Assembly (NCBI GenBank): GCA_944989445.1
Contig: CALYLW010000133.1
Coordinates: 58,501-122,500, forward strand
DNA from: Ampullaceana balthica
Lineage: Eukaryota > Mollusca > Gastropoda > Lymnaeidae
DNA length: 64,000 bases
Direction: 5' to 3'
Below are positions 21,530 to 32,681 of the stretch, piece by piece. The notes beneath the pieces were generated by a model. It worked only from the letters and a program-made list of their open reading frames with translations, made no database searches and was not told the origin of the DNA. The position numbers and the translations under genes were made by a program. Numbering within the stretch: position 1 is the stretch's first letter; the number at the start of each line of letters is the position of its first letter.

Positions 21530-22890
21530 TGTTTGGTTTTATATTAATAAATGTTAATAATTAATTGTAATTGAAACGAAGTGAGGTGGGGAACAATTTT
21601 ACCATTGCATGCTATATGTAAGCAGTAATAAAAGAGGCCACATAAGATGATGTGCCTATCAATACATAATTTATAAAAATACAATATACTTTTTGTTAAA
21701 GGACACTATTAAGTTATTGAGGAGACAGGTTCCCCACCTGCTTCTGAAACAAAACATATTCCAAATTTACAGCCAAAAAACATTAACAATTAATATGCTT
21801 TTATTTAGTATTTATAAATAAATGATTTAATTTTTTTATTTATAAACAAACAAATTGTTTACATTAGATTATGAACGATATTAAATTATTTACACATAAC
21901 TTTAATTGGATAGGCGTAAATTGTGTTATTGGATAACCGTATTTAAATGACATACACGAATTATGTGTGTTACTTTAATGCAATAAAAACAAATAAATTT
22001 AACTTTTAATAACTTACCTTCGAATACTTTACTGAAACTTAAACAGTAATATGTATTAATACTTGCAAGTTAAACACACTATTTGATCCACTCTGCCATG
22101 TAGGTACTCGTTCGCACATCATTCTGTAGTATGCGTTGATCTACGTTAAAAACTATCGTGGCCATATCAATATTGGTGATGAGTTTTTGTGTAGTTTTCT
22201 TATAAAAGCGTCATCTGCGACGTATACCGCTTAATTTTTAAAACCAATCGATACCTTTTTTGATCGATTTCTAATGTTTTCGAATGGTTATGTTTTAGTT
22301 ATTAGAAACAGTATATAATCAAACGAATGATATGCTAATCCCTTAATTAAGACTCGAAAGTAAGAACGTTAAGGTTTCAATCTGGTTTTCCCCTTTAAAA
22401 AGAAAAAGGGCGGGTGTCGGAAATCGCTAAATTTTTCAAATGTCCACAAATTTCGCCCCCTAAATGTGTGCCGCCCACACAACCACCACTCATCCCCCCC
22501 CCCAGTTACGACACTGCGGCGACTACTGTTAAAATCTGATATATGGTTGCGGACGGTATCTCCTAATTGAGCTTTTGGGTTTTTTAAATCTGAATTTCTA
22601 AGCATCTTTGCTGCTTGACGTTTTAAACTATCGTGAGCAGCTTCCCATGTTTTAATGATTTCTTGTTTATTTAGACATTACCTGAAAGCTATTAAATACT
22701 TTTCCGTATCAATCGTCTTCGTCACTGAAGATTCCACACGTTTCATCAACATCTTGGTCGCAGGGTTCACACGAATATCACACTGTCAAATTAGAAGTGA
22801 CAGATGTGTCGCTTTCCGAGCAGTCTTCCATTACAACTCCGTGCTTTTGCTAAGGATTTCTCAAAGTAGTGTATACACATGTAATTATAA
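21530..22890. other. AT-rich intronic sequence, little recognised
   Basis: Mostly featureless. A C-run and GC-richer patch lie at 22450-22510. No splice-bounded reading frame was convincing. Confidence 0.4.
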
Positions 22891-22894
22891 TTAA

Positions 22895-24360
22895 CTAGCA
22901 AAATACCCGTGCTTTTTCTGCGGTAAATTAGGATTGCAGTTAGGGTTGAGAACCCACTTAAAACAAACTCAAAACACCAATTAATTTCAATCTGGATCAT
23001 TATGGATATAATGTATATATTAACTTCACCTTCTTGTCTGTCTGTCTGTTGTAGTCTCGCATAAAAATAAAAAAGTAAATTTAATTTAAAACTTGACACA
23101 CTTCCCGTGATCTCATCGAGCTGATAATTTTTTTTTCGTCTGTTACCATTTGGGAAGGGTACTAAACAACTTTCGAAAGATTCATGTGCCTACCTACACG
23201 GGGCGTTATATATTTAATGAGTCTGTTTTATATAGCTCATATAAGGAAAAGGTACATTTGGGGCCCCCCCGGGCCCACAGTTAGTAATACTTTTTTTGTT
23301 CGACTGTTACCATCGTGGGAGGGTACTCAACCCATTTCCAAAGTTTCATGATTCTACCTACACGGAAAGATGAGGAATTAGTTTTGAATCAGTTTTATAT
23401 AGCACATTTAAGGGGACAAAAAGGTTATGGGCCCCCGGACACCCTTGAGAGAATTTTTTTTAAAAAATTTATATTTCACAAATTTTCGTCATAAAGAGTG
23501 TACTCAGAAAGTTCCCAAAACTTCATGCTTCTACCTTCACGGGAAGTTGGAAAATTAGTGATGAGCCAGTTTTTATATATGAAAAAGACTACATTTGGGC
23601 CCCCGGTCCCAAATAAGTTATACTTTATATATTTTTTTGTACCTCTTACCACACGGAATGTAACGTAACAACTAATCAATGTTTCATGCTTCTACCTACT
23701 CTGGAAATAGGAAAATTAGTGATTTTAAGTTTTTATATAGCTCGAAAATTGAAAAACAAAACTACATTTTGGCCCACGGTCCCAGTATGTGATAATTTAT
23801 ATAAAGTGTTTACCTGTTACGATCGCGGAATGTTACCCAACAATTGCCAACAGTTGCATATTTCTACCTTCTCTGGAAATAGGAAAATTAGATATTTTTA
23901 ATTTTTATATAGCCCATATTAGGGTAAAACTTTTTTTGGCCCCCGGCTCCCGTGATTGTGAATTTCAAAATTCTTTTTCGGATGTTACCATTGCGGAACT
24001 GTACTCAACAACTTTCCAAAAATTAAATTCATGCTTCTACCTACACTGGAAGCTAAATAATTAGTAATAAGTCTTTTTTTTTACTAAAGAAAACACAACT
24101 AAATATGGGCCTCCGGCCCCAAGTAAGTGATAATTTATATAATGTTTAATCTGTTACCATCGCATAATCGTACTTAACAATTACCGAAAGTTTCATTCAT
24201 CTACCTACTCGGGAAATAGGAGAACTAAAGATATTCAGTTTATATATATAGCTCATATAAGGAAGAAAACATTTTGGCTTTTACCTATACGGGAAGATGG
24301 ATAATTAGATATGAGTCAGTGAGTAAATGAGTAAAGGCTTTGGCTTTTATTAGAATAGAT
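22895..24360 (+). mobile_element. Helentron-like non-autonomous element, both ends visible
   Basis: It starts with CTAGCAAAATACCCGTGCTT (CTAG followed by a C/G-rich short motif, as in Helentron-type 5' ends). It continues through about seven 160-190-bp units of the CATGCTTCTACCTACACGG family, each with a run of G then C (GGGCCCCCGG). It finishes with GAGTAAAGGCTTTGGCTTTT and ATTAGAATAGATT. Comparable ends are seen at 9.86, 19.85 and 55.58 kb. No Rep or helicase is present. Confidence 0.6.
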
Positions 24361-24599
24361 TAACTGTGGAAACTTCAGCTTTTGCTAAACATCATACATC
24401 CTTTGACGGATTGTTCGTTGCGTTAATATGCTAATTTTATCATAAGCAGTTTCGAAGCAAATTTTTAAAAAATGTGTTTATTTAAATTATTTGTTTTTCT
24501 TTACTGTTTAATATTCTTTTTTACATTATTCAACCCCGACTGTCCAGAGACCCTACCTTCACCCCCCCCCCACAGACACACCGCGGTCTTCCAGGGTTA

Positions 24600-24832
24600 T
24601 TATAAATAACCCATAAAACAAAGTTTTTGACTACTAATACAAACGTGCACCGCTCAAAAAAAAACGCTTGGCAAAAAAATGCACCAACAATCAGTCAGTT
24701 TGAATGTATTTCAATGTGTAAATGAGAATTAATTTTTCTCCGCCAGTGATTGGCTGTAGGAGTCTATATGAGTTTGAGGAACCAATCACTATCGATGACC
24801 GGACAGAAAATTGCCTTTTATTATATAGGATA
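24600..24832 (+). repeat. dispersed repeat M2 with an M1-like start
   Basis: It begins CCCATAAAACAAAGTTTTTG as in M1, then follows the M2 body with GTGATTGGCTGTAGGAG, GATGACCGGACAGAAAATTG and TTATTATATAGGA. The LTR-like copy 2 begins immediately after. Confidence 0.5.
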
Positions 24833-24833
24833 T

Positions 24834-26035
24834 TGTTGAGTATCTAAATATAGGTTTGAGAATCGTTGTATTTTAGAACCGTTGGGAGATAGGGGTTCAG
24901 ACATTGGGTAGGACACTAACCTTTTATGAACAAAGACAATGTTTGTAAACGCTGTTGAGGGACACTAACTTTTGAGGGACAAAGGGAAAGATGTAGGAAT
25001 GCGGGTGAGATGCCAACTAAAGTTATCAGGTCGAAATCGATACTTCGGCTAGGCCCATTTTAGTAGGGATGCTGTTTTTATTTGTGTCGGGGGTCACCCA
25101 AAAGTCATTGGAACGTAGGGCTTAACCAATAAGAACTAAGTTTGTCACATGTACCATCCATGGGACGAAAGGTTCAACCAATGGGAATTTAGGGCAGGCG
25201 TGGGTGAGCGGCCCAATATATACTAGAAAGAAACCTCACTGCGTTCTCTCTCTCTCTCTCTCAGAAGATCACAGACCACGGTTAGAATTAAGTTCTAACG
25301 TGATAAGACTGTGGGGAGTTGTGAGCCTAGCTGAGAAGTCTGTTTTCAGCTAGTATGTTAGAGAATACCATTAGTCAAGCCAACATAGTAGAGGAGCAGA
25401 CCAGGCAGAAGACGTGCTGGTGTTGCCAGGAAGGGGAAAACTTGACCCTGTACTAGACGTGAGAACCATTGTTGAGGACGATCATCGCTGTGGACAGACC
25501 AAGCTGTCACTCAGTTCACATAGCAAGGGCTTGACCTCCGGACTGACCTCCGGGAAAGAGATCGCACGACCTAATTGGGAGACGTGCCTGACTGCTGAGC
25601 AGGTAGAAGCAGTGACGCGAGACAGACCCGTCAATCGTATAATTGACCACACCCACTGGCCAGAGGGACTAGAGGGAAGTTGGGTCACATTCATATAATA
25701 TCCGTTTTATTCTTCGTCTAATGTTTTAGTTATTTGTCTATGTTAATCGTTAGTGTTAACCATATATTGTTTATAGCTATTCTATTTGGTATGATTATTT
25801 CAATGTATTAAATATACTCTCTATTGTTACAGAGGTGTTTTGCGTAATTAATTGTATGTGTTTAGATATTGTAATTGTAGTATTTGAAGAGTAGTTTTAG
25901 ACTAGTACTCTAATTTAAGCTAAGTATTATAATACTGGGGGCTAGAGCCTTAATTAATATTACTCCTAGACAACAGAGTCATATACAAGTATTGATGTCT
26001 CTAGAATATACCCACCAATATTTAACAGCGTGGGC
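24834..26035 (+). mobile_element. LTR-like element fragment, copy 2
   Basis: Colinear with 3570-4830: start TGTTGAGTATC, GGGTTCAGACATTGGG, CTAAAGTTATCAGGTCGAAA, GTACCATCCATGGGACGAAA, TATA-like CCAATATATACT at about 25213, a CTCTCTCTC run, GACCTCCGGACTGACCTCCG, and AATACTGGGGGCTAGAGCC near 25933. The similarity runs past that point through GTATTGATGTCT to ATATACCCACC, so about 100 bp of leader is included. A 94-codon open frame at 25414 is not conserved in copy 1 and is not supported as a gene. Confidence 0.5.
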
Positions 26036-26286
26036 TAGTATCAATAGACCGATATTTAACAGATATGTCAACATTTATTTCTTAGTTACGTATGTGTATG
26101 CGACAATTTTAGTTCGCCCTTATAGCTATAAAAGAACTAAATTGTATGCTAAGATTTATCTTGAGAATACAACTTATACAGTAGGACCTCACTAAGTCGA
26201 ACTCCTCTAAGTCGAATACCTCCCTATATCGAAGTAAGTTTTAGGTCCTGGTGAAATTCCATAAGATTAATGTATTTTAGATCTCC

Positions 26287-26780
26287 TTAACCCATTATAT
26301 ACTATTATCCCCATTTGGGGATCACGTACTTTAGACCGTCTAGTTGCGCCATCTGATACCTTTTGAGAAAGGTTGTGTGTGAGCCACTGATTCTAATTTT
26401 AGCCTATCCACTTGGTTGGCTGACCGCGCGATATAATTCTTCCCGTCGAGGTAACCATTTTCGTGTTGTGGACGGAACACCGGTTTTAAAAGGCAAAAAA
26501 ACAACAAAAAAACGTATATAAAAGTGTTTCCTTTTCATGATTTGTGGTTTGTTTTGATTTTTGGTAAGTGATTATCGTTATAATCACACTTGTTTAATGC
26601 ATGTCATTCTTGATGGGTACAATTGAACCACAAATTCCGATCCCCATTTCGGACTCATGACTGAAACTGTCCTGAATTTGGCGATTATTTTGTAATTGCG
26701 TTTTACAAAAAATGGCAAGACACAGGGCTCTCTCTTCACTGGGAACCAAAGAAATGGAAGACAGAAAGGACACAATCTAC
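26287..26780 (+). mobile_element. piggyBac-type 5' terminal region, copy 1
   Basis: TTAA followed directly by CCCATTATATAC fits the piggyBac target and terminus. Downstream, GTGTGTGAGCCACTGATTCT, TTTTAGCCTATCCACTTGG and AATGGCAAGACACAGGGCTC recur in the same order at 27.70-27.91 kb, where they precede transposase sequence. The matching 3' end was not found. Confidence 0.5.
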
Positions 26781-26879
26781 ATGACAAAGAAATCAAAACA
26801 ACATGAGTCAACGTCAGTGGGGGAAACCACCGCCGCATTGTAGATCTTGACACATTTGCACTGCATTTATATACCTCCC

Positions 26880-27370
26880 CCAGGCGAAGGGCAGCCGTTT
26901 TCGCAAAAAAGGGGAAACGAATGGGCACAAACATGTTTAAAAATTAAATAATAATATGTTCGCTGTGTCTTGAACCCAGGACCCTCGAATCTCGTGTTAT
27001 TATGTGTAGGAACAACGCTAGCGATCGCAAGAATCATTGTTGGTCTCGAGACGTTCGTCGACCCAAGTGAGGGTCATTGTCATGCTCATTTGCACATACC
27101 CACTTTGGTGAATTATACGTATATAGATTATTGAATATATATTCTATTATAATTAATATTAAAGTAGTATGTCTATAATTACTAATTAAACAGTATTGCA
27201 GCAGTAAAGGTAAGCAAGTGAATCAGTTAGTAAATTTTATTTTTAAAAAAAATGAAAGATAGCAAATTCTTGAAATATTGTTGATACAAAAAGCCACGTT
27301 ATAGCTTTTCCGGCTTTAATAATTCTTTAATAATGATATACTTTTATTTTGAAAGTTTCAAAAAGACAGC
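26880..27370 (-). repeat. SINE-bearing dispersed repeat, copy 1
   Basis: On the minus strand CCTGGGTTCAAGACAC at about 26972-26987 is a B-box-like element with an A-box-like GATCGCTAGCG upstream (27012-27022), so the core looks like a tRNA-derived SINE. The whole 490-bp unit, including TTGTTGGTCTCGAG, GAGGGTCATTGTCATGCTCA and TAATAATTCTTTAATAATGA-like parts, recurs at 34.49-34.98 kb. Confidence 0.6.
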
Positions 27371-27699
27371 CAAATTAAACTTAAATCTTGGACATGTTAA
27401 AACTTTTACGAAACTTTAAAAAAAAATGTATACATGTTCTTAAAGTAGGGCAGAGAAAACTTAAACTTTGAAAAATGACATTCAGTTAATTAATTCACAT
27501 TGTTTTTTAGTTGAAGGCTTGTCTGAACTATTTTGAAAACATTTTTATTTCTTTTAATTTCTGTCACATGTTATAACAGAGCGCACAATAAAGGAGCGAC
27601 GATAAATGGGCGCAAACATATGAGCGCTATTCCTCATTTTAAAACGTTTTCATCTATTAGAATTCAGCGGTTCCAAATATATGTGTCATGTGCCAGGGT

Positions 27700-28264
27700 T
27701 GTGTGTGAGCCACTGTTTCTAATTTTAGCCTATCCACTTGGTTGGCTGCGTGCCAGACCATTCTTCCCACCCAGGTAACGATTTTTGGTGTTGTTAACGG
27801 AACGCCGATTTTGAAAGACCAAAATTAAAAATTGTCTTGAATTTCGGCAATTATTTTTTTAATTGCCTTTTACAAAAAATGGCAAATCACAGGGCTCTCT
27901 CTTCACTGGTATCCACGCTCTTCCTCAAGATCAATTATACTGGTGTGAAGATGAAGAAATTGATGTGCAATTTTAGAGAAAATTTATGAGTCATAAGAGG
28001 TACCTGGAAATAAAATGCTATGTCGATCTCAGTGACAATCCCGACCTTGAAGCCATTGCAGCAAATGCAAGAGTTAAGCTCTTCAAAATTCACCAGTTGA
28101 TCGACAAACTCAACGAAAATCTGGAACTGGTCACTACATTGAACGCAAGGAAATATGGAAAACAAAGAGAGTGTGCAGTGTTCAAGAAGAATGCAAGAAA
28201 GCAGTGTGACATAGGTAACGTTGTACTCCATGTTGAGTGTTTTCCAGTATGGCATGAAAACTAG
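27700..28264 (+). pseudogene. piggyBac transposase N-terminal fragment
   Basis: The clearest part starts at 27986: MSHKRYLEIKCYVDLSDNPD, then KLFKIHQLIDKLNENLEL. This resembles the conserved stretch of piggyBac transposases preceding the catalytic DDD region (R-Y-L-E-I-K-R, H-L-S-D-N, L-D-K-L-N-E-N-F). Upstream, ATG at about 27879 (MANHRALSS) and an acidic segment in shifted frames are compatible with the N-terminus. The catalytic aspartates are absent because the fragment ends before them at TAG 28264, so it is inactive. Confidence 0.65.
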
Positions 28265-28789
28265 ATAGCATATGTCATGATTCCCAATTAGGACTGGACA
28301 CAATTGGAATTTTCGGAAATAAATACCACTGCTGTGATTCAACATAATTTTTTTCCCCTTAATAAAATAACCTCAATTTACACCAATAAAGCAAACAATA
28401 TATTTTTTTAAAAAATTGCATTTAATCGGTTAAATTGAAGATTTTGGTCTTCCAAAACTCGTTAGTCGAATTTTCCAAGGCTTTCGGGTAAAGCAAAATT
28501 TTTACACCCCACATCCCACTGTGGATGGAGTAAAAATAAGGAAGGGTATCTCAGTGATATCGGTATGTCAAAGCTAAGTCGGCTTCCTTTCACTTGACAC
28601 ATCAGACACCGCCTCACCTTCCTGTCAAGCCTTCTCGCATGTAAGGCTGCCCCCCCCCCAACCTAAATATCAACATTGTCATTGTTTAATCTGCAACTAT
28701 TACGCCATTTTCCCTAATTCAAAAACTCCATAAGTCGATTTTTTTTTCGGGTCCCTTTAAGTTCGACTAAAAGAGATCCGACTGTATTT

Positions 28790-29395
28790 AGTTAGTAATA
28801 AACATATTAAAAATGTAGCTCTCCTTTGCTGAAAAAATGAGTTTAAAATTGTACGTCTAATATTTTAAAGCTAGTTGAGAAGTCTTGGAAACAAATTTGG
28901 TTTTTATTCACATATACAGCTGGTACACACATGCTTAAAAACTGTATATAAAACAAAAGTTCATATAGTGCCCTCTAATGATGAAATCTGTAAAATTAAA
29001 AATTTCGTTTTTTATTTTATTTTTTGGACGATGATGGATATGTGTGTGCATTATTGTGAAGATGGTGTCAAATTTAATTGGGAATATTTCTGAAACATAC
29101 CAGAAAGAAACAAAAGTTTGGGCCTCCGGCCTAAAAGAAATAGATTAGAAGTTAAATTAATTATAATATATTTTGTAAAGATCCCATCTTAAGCCCGGTA
29201 ATACGATTTAAAAATACATTTTTCCCTAAGACGAGAAGTATGATCTATAAATGGTACATGCTGTAAAGTGCAAATAACTCTTCGAATCATATATCTATAT
29301 GATGCATATGATTCTCTTATTTCGGTTGAAAGCCATCAATCCAATGTAAAGACTTATACATCACAAAACCATCCCAAACTTTTTTCCGTTTGTAT
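28790..29395. other. AT-rich intronic sequence, nothing recognised
   Basis: GGGCCTCCGGCCTAAAAG at about 29120 resembles the Helentron-like unit but stands alone. Confidence 0.4.
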
Positions 29396-29404
29396 TATAA
29401 TATA

Positions 29405-29660
29405 TATATGTAAACAGATAAGATAAGATATATATAAATATATATATACATATATATATATGTATGCATATCTATGGTTAACATTATATTCATATATATA
29501 TATATATATTTATATATATCTTATCTTATCTTATCTGTTTACAGACGCTCCTTCTATACAGAAGATAATTGCGTCCTACGCTTATCTATGGTTTGTGTTT
29601 AGTCCTGCATTTTTATCAGAGATTTAAATGTTGATAAAGTGTTGGTTTTCCTGGATTCTT
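29405..29660 (-). repeat. LINE 3' tail fragment forming an AT-cored palindrome
   Basis: From 29520 to 29660 (minus sense) the sequence matches the 3' end of the LINE at 37.46-37.60 kb, including GTGTTGGTTTTCCTGGATTC and GGACGCAATTATCTTCTG. The terminal GTAAACAGATAAGATAAGAT also occurs in plus sense at 29409-29430, so the two tails face each other across about 80 bp of TA-rich DNA. The fragment ends 56 bp from exon 4's donor. Confidence 0.7.
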
Positions 29661-29715
29661 CATTTTTACATAAATATATATATATATTAAACAGCATTTC
29701 ATGTAATTTACTTAC

Positions 29716-29852
29716 ATTTGTCATTGTCTCATAATCAAATTCCTCAAAATCATGAGGCACTGCATAAAGACATTTAACATGGACCACCGTTTCGTTGACT
29801 TCGTAGTAAGTGCATCCAGGAAAATAACTCTTTTTTGTTAAATCTCCCATGC
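29716..29852 (-). CDS. putative exon 4 of Ig-like gene (137-bp short-type module exon)
   Basis: Acceptor TTTCAAATTTCAG and donor GTAAGT bound a 137-bp exon, phase 1 to 0, exactly the length and phase of exon 2. The peptide runs KSYFPGCTYYEVNETVVHVK, then CLYAVPHDFEEF, and ends in ETMTN. Shared with exon 2: FP-x(1)-C or CYFP, a Glu about six residues on, hydrophobic-x-Cys (VKC against LTC), and a terminal T-N completed to an N-x-T sequon by the next exon. It is the first half of an Ig-like module completed by exon 5. NET is a further sequon. It is isolated between a 13.8-kb and a 14.0-kb intron, so exon-length and phase identity with exon 2 is the main argument that it is real. Confidence 0.72.
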
Positions 29853-29859
29853 CTGAAAT

Positions 29860-31435
29860 TTGAAATAAATACAATGTACAAAAACGCATCATGTCAAAAA
29901 AAAATAAAAATTAAGCTTTATTATAGTGCTTATATCAACCAATTCCGTTATAAGTACCCATAAAAAAGTATATATAAATATATTTACATCCATATATATT
30001 ATTATAGATATATATAATTCGCCAAAAATAAGAACTAATAAACGATTTCGAGAATCAACATTTTTAAAATTATTTTTAATACACACATACAGTCGTTTTT
30101 TACAATTCAATCTTTACCTCTTCAGAAAGTTCCATGTTCTTGTTTTCTTAGACTTAATTGATACAAAACGCTAAATCGTTTTTACCACGTTTTTATTAAC
30201 TTGCTTTCGTGTCTGTCCGCAATTTTCAAGTTTGCCAACATAAATTAAAACAACGTCTGATTGTCCTAGAAAACTCAAAATTTTGCCACATATAGATCTT
30301 GGATGACAATGCATTGCATCAAAATTTCAGATCGATAGAATGTAGCGCAATTAAATTATTGCATTTTTTAGTTTATCTCAATGTAAACATCTGTATCCTT
30401 CTGCTGTAGTTCAATTTCACGTGCCGAGTTCACCCCTTTACCTCATCGCAGTGGTATTTGAATTTTGGCTGGGCGCTGATGATTTGTTTGGTAAAATAAA
30501 GAGAGGTAAAAAACGATTTTTAAAATCCACGTTTTTATTGGTGGACTAAAAAAAATAATAAATTTTAAACTTATAAATTCAGGTACTTTGCTTTCATATG
30601 ACTAACAACGTGGGGCTGGTGCTTATGAGGTATAACATATGCAGTTCACTCATTCTCTCACTTATAGATCTCGCATTTGCCTTCTAAATCATAAATGTTT
30701 AACTTTTATAACAAACACGCGTCCTACGTTTTAGTCATAGTAAATCAAAGTACTTGAACTTATAAGTGTTACATTATTTTCTTCTTTTTAATCCACTTAT
30801 AAACTTATAAAAACGTGCTTTTTAAAAATCATTTTTTATCTTAATTTTTCAACCTAACTAACATTTCCCAATTTTGTAAAAAAAAATTCACTATAAACAT
30901 ATTAAATACAGTTCATTAGGCAAATATCTTTTATGCTTTTACTTTTCTTTATTTGATTTTGATAACTTTGTAATTTGAGAATGCATTTGTTATATTGTCT
31001 AAGTTTGACATTGCTGTACATAATTATACTTCGTGACTGACTTTATAATTGAAAAAGTCTTAAATAAGCTTCATTGATTTTACCACCTACATACCTGACT
31101 TATATATTGTTTCTCTAAATTATCGTTAAAACATTTTAAGTTTTTAAAAATGCCTTTGAAACTAAAAATATAAGTTTAAACTATTAATTAAACATAAAAA
31201 TAAAATCACTTTTTTACCAAAACAAAATAACCATTATATTCACATTTACGTATTATATATTTTTATTTTAGTACAGGTGATTTTTTTTTCTTTTGACAAA
31301 ACGCTTAGCAATAAGCCAACCTCTAAAATATGACTTTGTTTGCATCCACTCCATATGCTTTAAAAAATGTTGGCCTCTGACTAATTGTATAATTAATTTT
31401 TAAATATCCAATAATCATACACAACTGCATGCAGC
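29860..31435. other. intron 3 sequence, AT-rich, nothing recognised
   Basis: Short TA-rich stretches and homopolymers only. I found no repeat family shared with the rest of the window and no additional phase-1 exon. Confidence 0.45.
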
Positions 31436-31438
<3 letters not shown>

Positions 31439-31502
<64 letters not shown>

Positions 31503-31518
31503 TTATATATATATATAT
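31439..31518. repeat. (TA)n microsatellite
   Basis: A TA tract with two TTTATA interruptions, directly abutting a hAT-like MITE end. Confidence 0.95.
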
Positions 31519-32175
31519 GGGCTGTGGAAAATAACGATTAATTTCTCGATTAATCATTAAAAACTTTATTGATAAAATATCGATTAAAATAATTTTTATC
31601 AAATAAATATAATTTAAAATATTTTAATCGATTAAATTTCGATTAAAATTGAAACAAATACTTAAAAGTTTTCAATTTATTAAAAAAGTATTAATTATTT
31701 ATAATTAATATTAATTTATATATTTTTAACGTGAAAACTCCTCCCGCGTATTATATAATTTATTAATTTATTTAGACGTGCAGTAAACAAAAACTGGAGA
31801 CTAATGACAGCTTCAGCATAGTTAAATTTAAGAATGTAAACGGAAAGTTATGCAATCATTTTGTTTGTAAGCTAACTGCGGATTGCAAAGTAGAAGATGG
31901 TGAAAATTTTTACATCTTCACTGCCGTTAACAATTGGCTGTTAGGGGATTAAATACATCACAGAGGTACTACCTTCAGGACACGCATATTAGACAGGGGA
32001 AATAACAAATAATACAAAAAAAGTCAAATACGTGTTTTTGTAACTTGAGATGACCCTTGAGATGGTCAGTTTAATGACGTCATAAATTTTAATTTTTGGC
32101 TTTAATCGAAATTAACGATGAATTAATGAAATTAATCTTTAATTTTTTTTCAAATTAATCATTAAAAGCCCTAAT
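31519..32175. mobile_element. hAT-like MITE with AATTAATCG termini
   Basis: The left end is GGGCTGTGGAAAATAACGAT with TTTCTCGATTAATCATTAA. The right end is AATTAATCATTAAAAGCCCT. They are inverted repeats of roughly 40 bp. The same ends occur at 40.74-41.52, 42.1 and 42.89 kb, where hAT transposase C-terminal remnants are attached. No coding region remains here. Confidence 0.65.
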
Positions 32176-32212
32176 ATATAAATATATTTTAAAAATCCAA
32201 AAATGTGTTTCT

Positions 32213-32495
32213 TTGTTGTTTTGATAGAGGAAAATTATGAATGAAATGTCTTTGAGTTTATATTTTTTAAAAATTTGGCGTTCAAGCATAAATGTGCATG
32301 TTTATATGCAGGTAGTGCAAGGTGACGACGGTCCCATCACAGCTTACCATGTTTCGTGGTTACGAACGGGCCCCCATAAAAATATTTAAAATACAATATT
32401 CCGCATTATTCCAACTTTCTGAATGGTTTTTTTTAAAACGCATTTTCCCTGGGCTAAAGAATTGTTCTCTCTATTTGAAATACTTTGTATGTCAT
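32213..32495 (+). repeat. dispersed repeat R2, copy 2
   Basis: Matches 11930-12180, including GAGGAAAATTATGAATGAAA, GCATGTTTATATGCAGGTAG, TTACGAACGGGCCCCC and ATTCCGCATTATTCC. The 73-codon open frame starting at 32322 is not preserved in copy 1. Confidence 0.55.
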
Positions 32496-32681
32496 TTACT
32501 ACTTTATGTTTCGAGCGCGCGGCGGAATAAATACGCTTTGTGATTGCAGGGAGATGAAGATGCTCAGTCTCAGTATATACGTCATTTTGGTTGTTTACAC
32601 AGTGGAACCTAATCCCTAATCACTAATTAACATAGCCTATAACAACATGGCACTTATGACATACTAATTAATTAAGTAAGT

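Larger units (their letters stand above)
26179..28784. mobile_element. pogo/Tigger-like transposon frame with TA duplication
   Basis: The left end reads CAGTAGGACCTCACTAAGTC. The right end, inverted, reads CAGTCGGATCTCTTTTAGTC. Both are flanked by TA, as expected for pogo-group insertions. A further end of the same family lies at 55226. The body is not a pogo transposase but contains piggyBac debris and a SINE-bearing repeat, so the element acted as a landing site or was largely replaced. Confidence 0.65.

Noticed and set aside
25414..25698. 94-codon frame at 25.4 kb
   Set aside because: It lies in the LTR-like repeat; the equivalent part of copy 1 (4.2-4.5 kb) does not keep the frame.
27986..28264. 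92-codon frame as an intact host gene
   Set aside because: It resembles the N-terminal portion of piggyBac transposase and sits among transposon ends, lacking the catalytic part.
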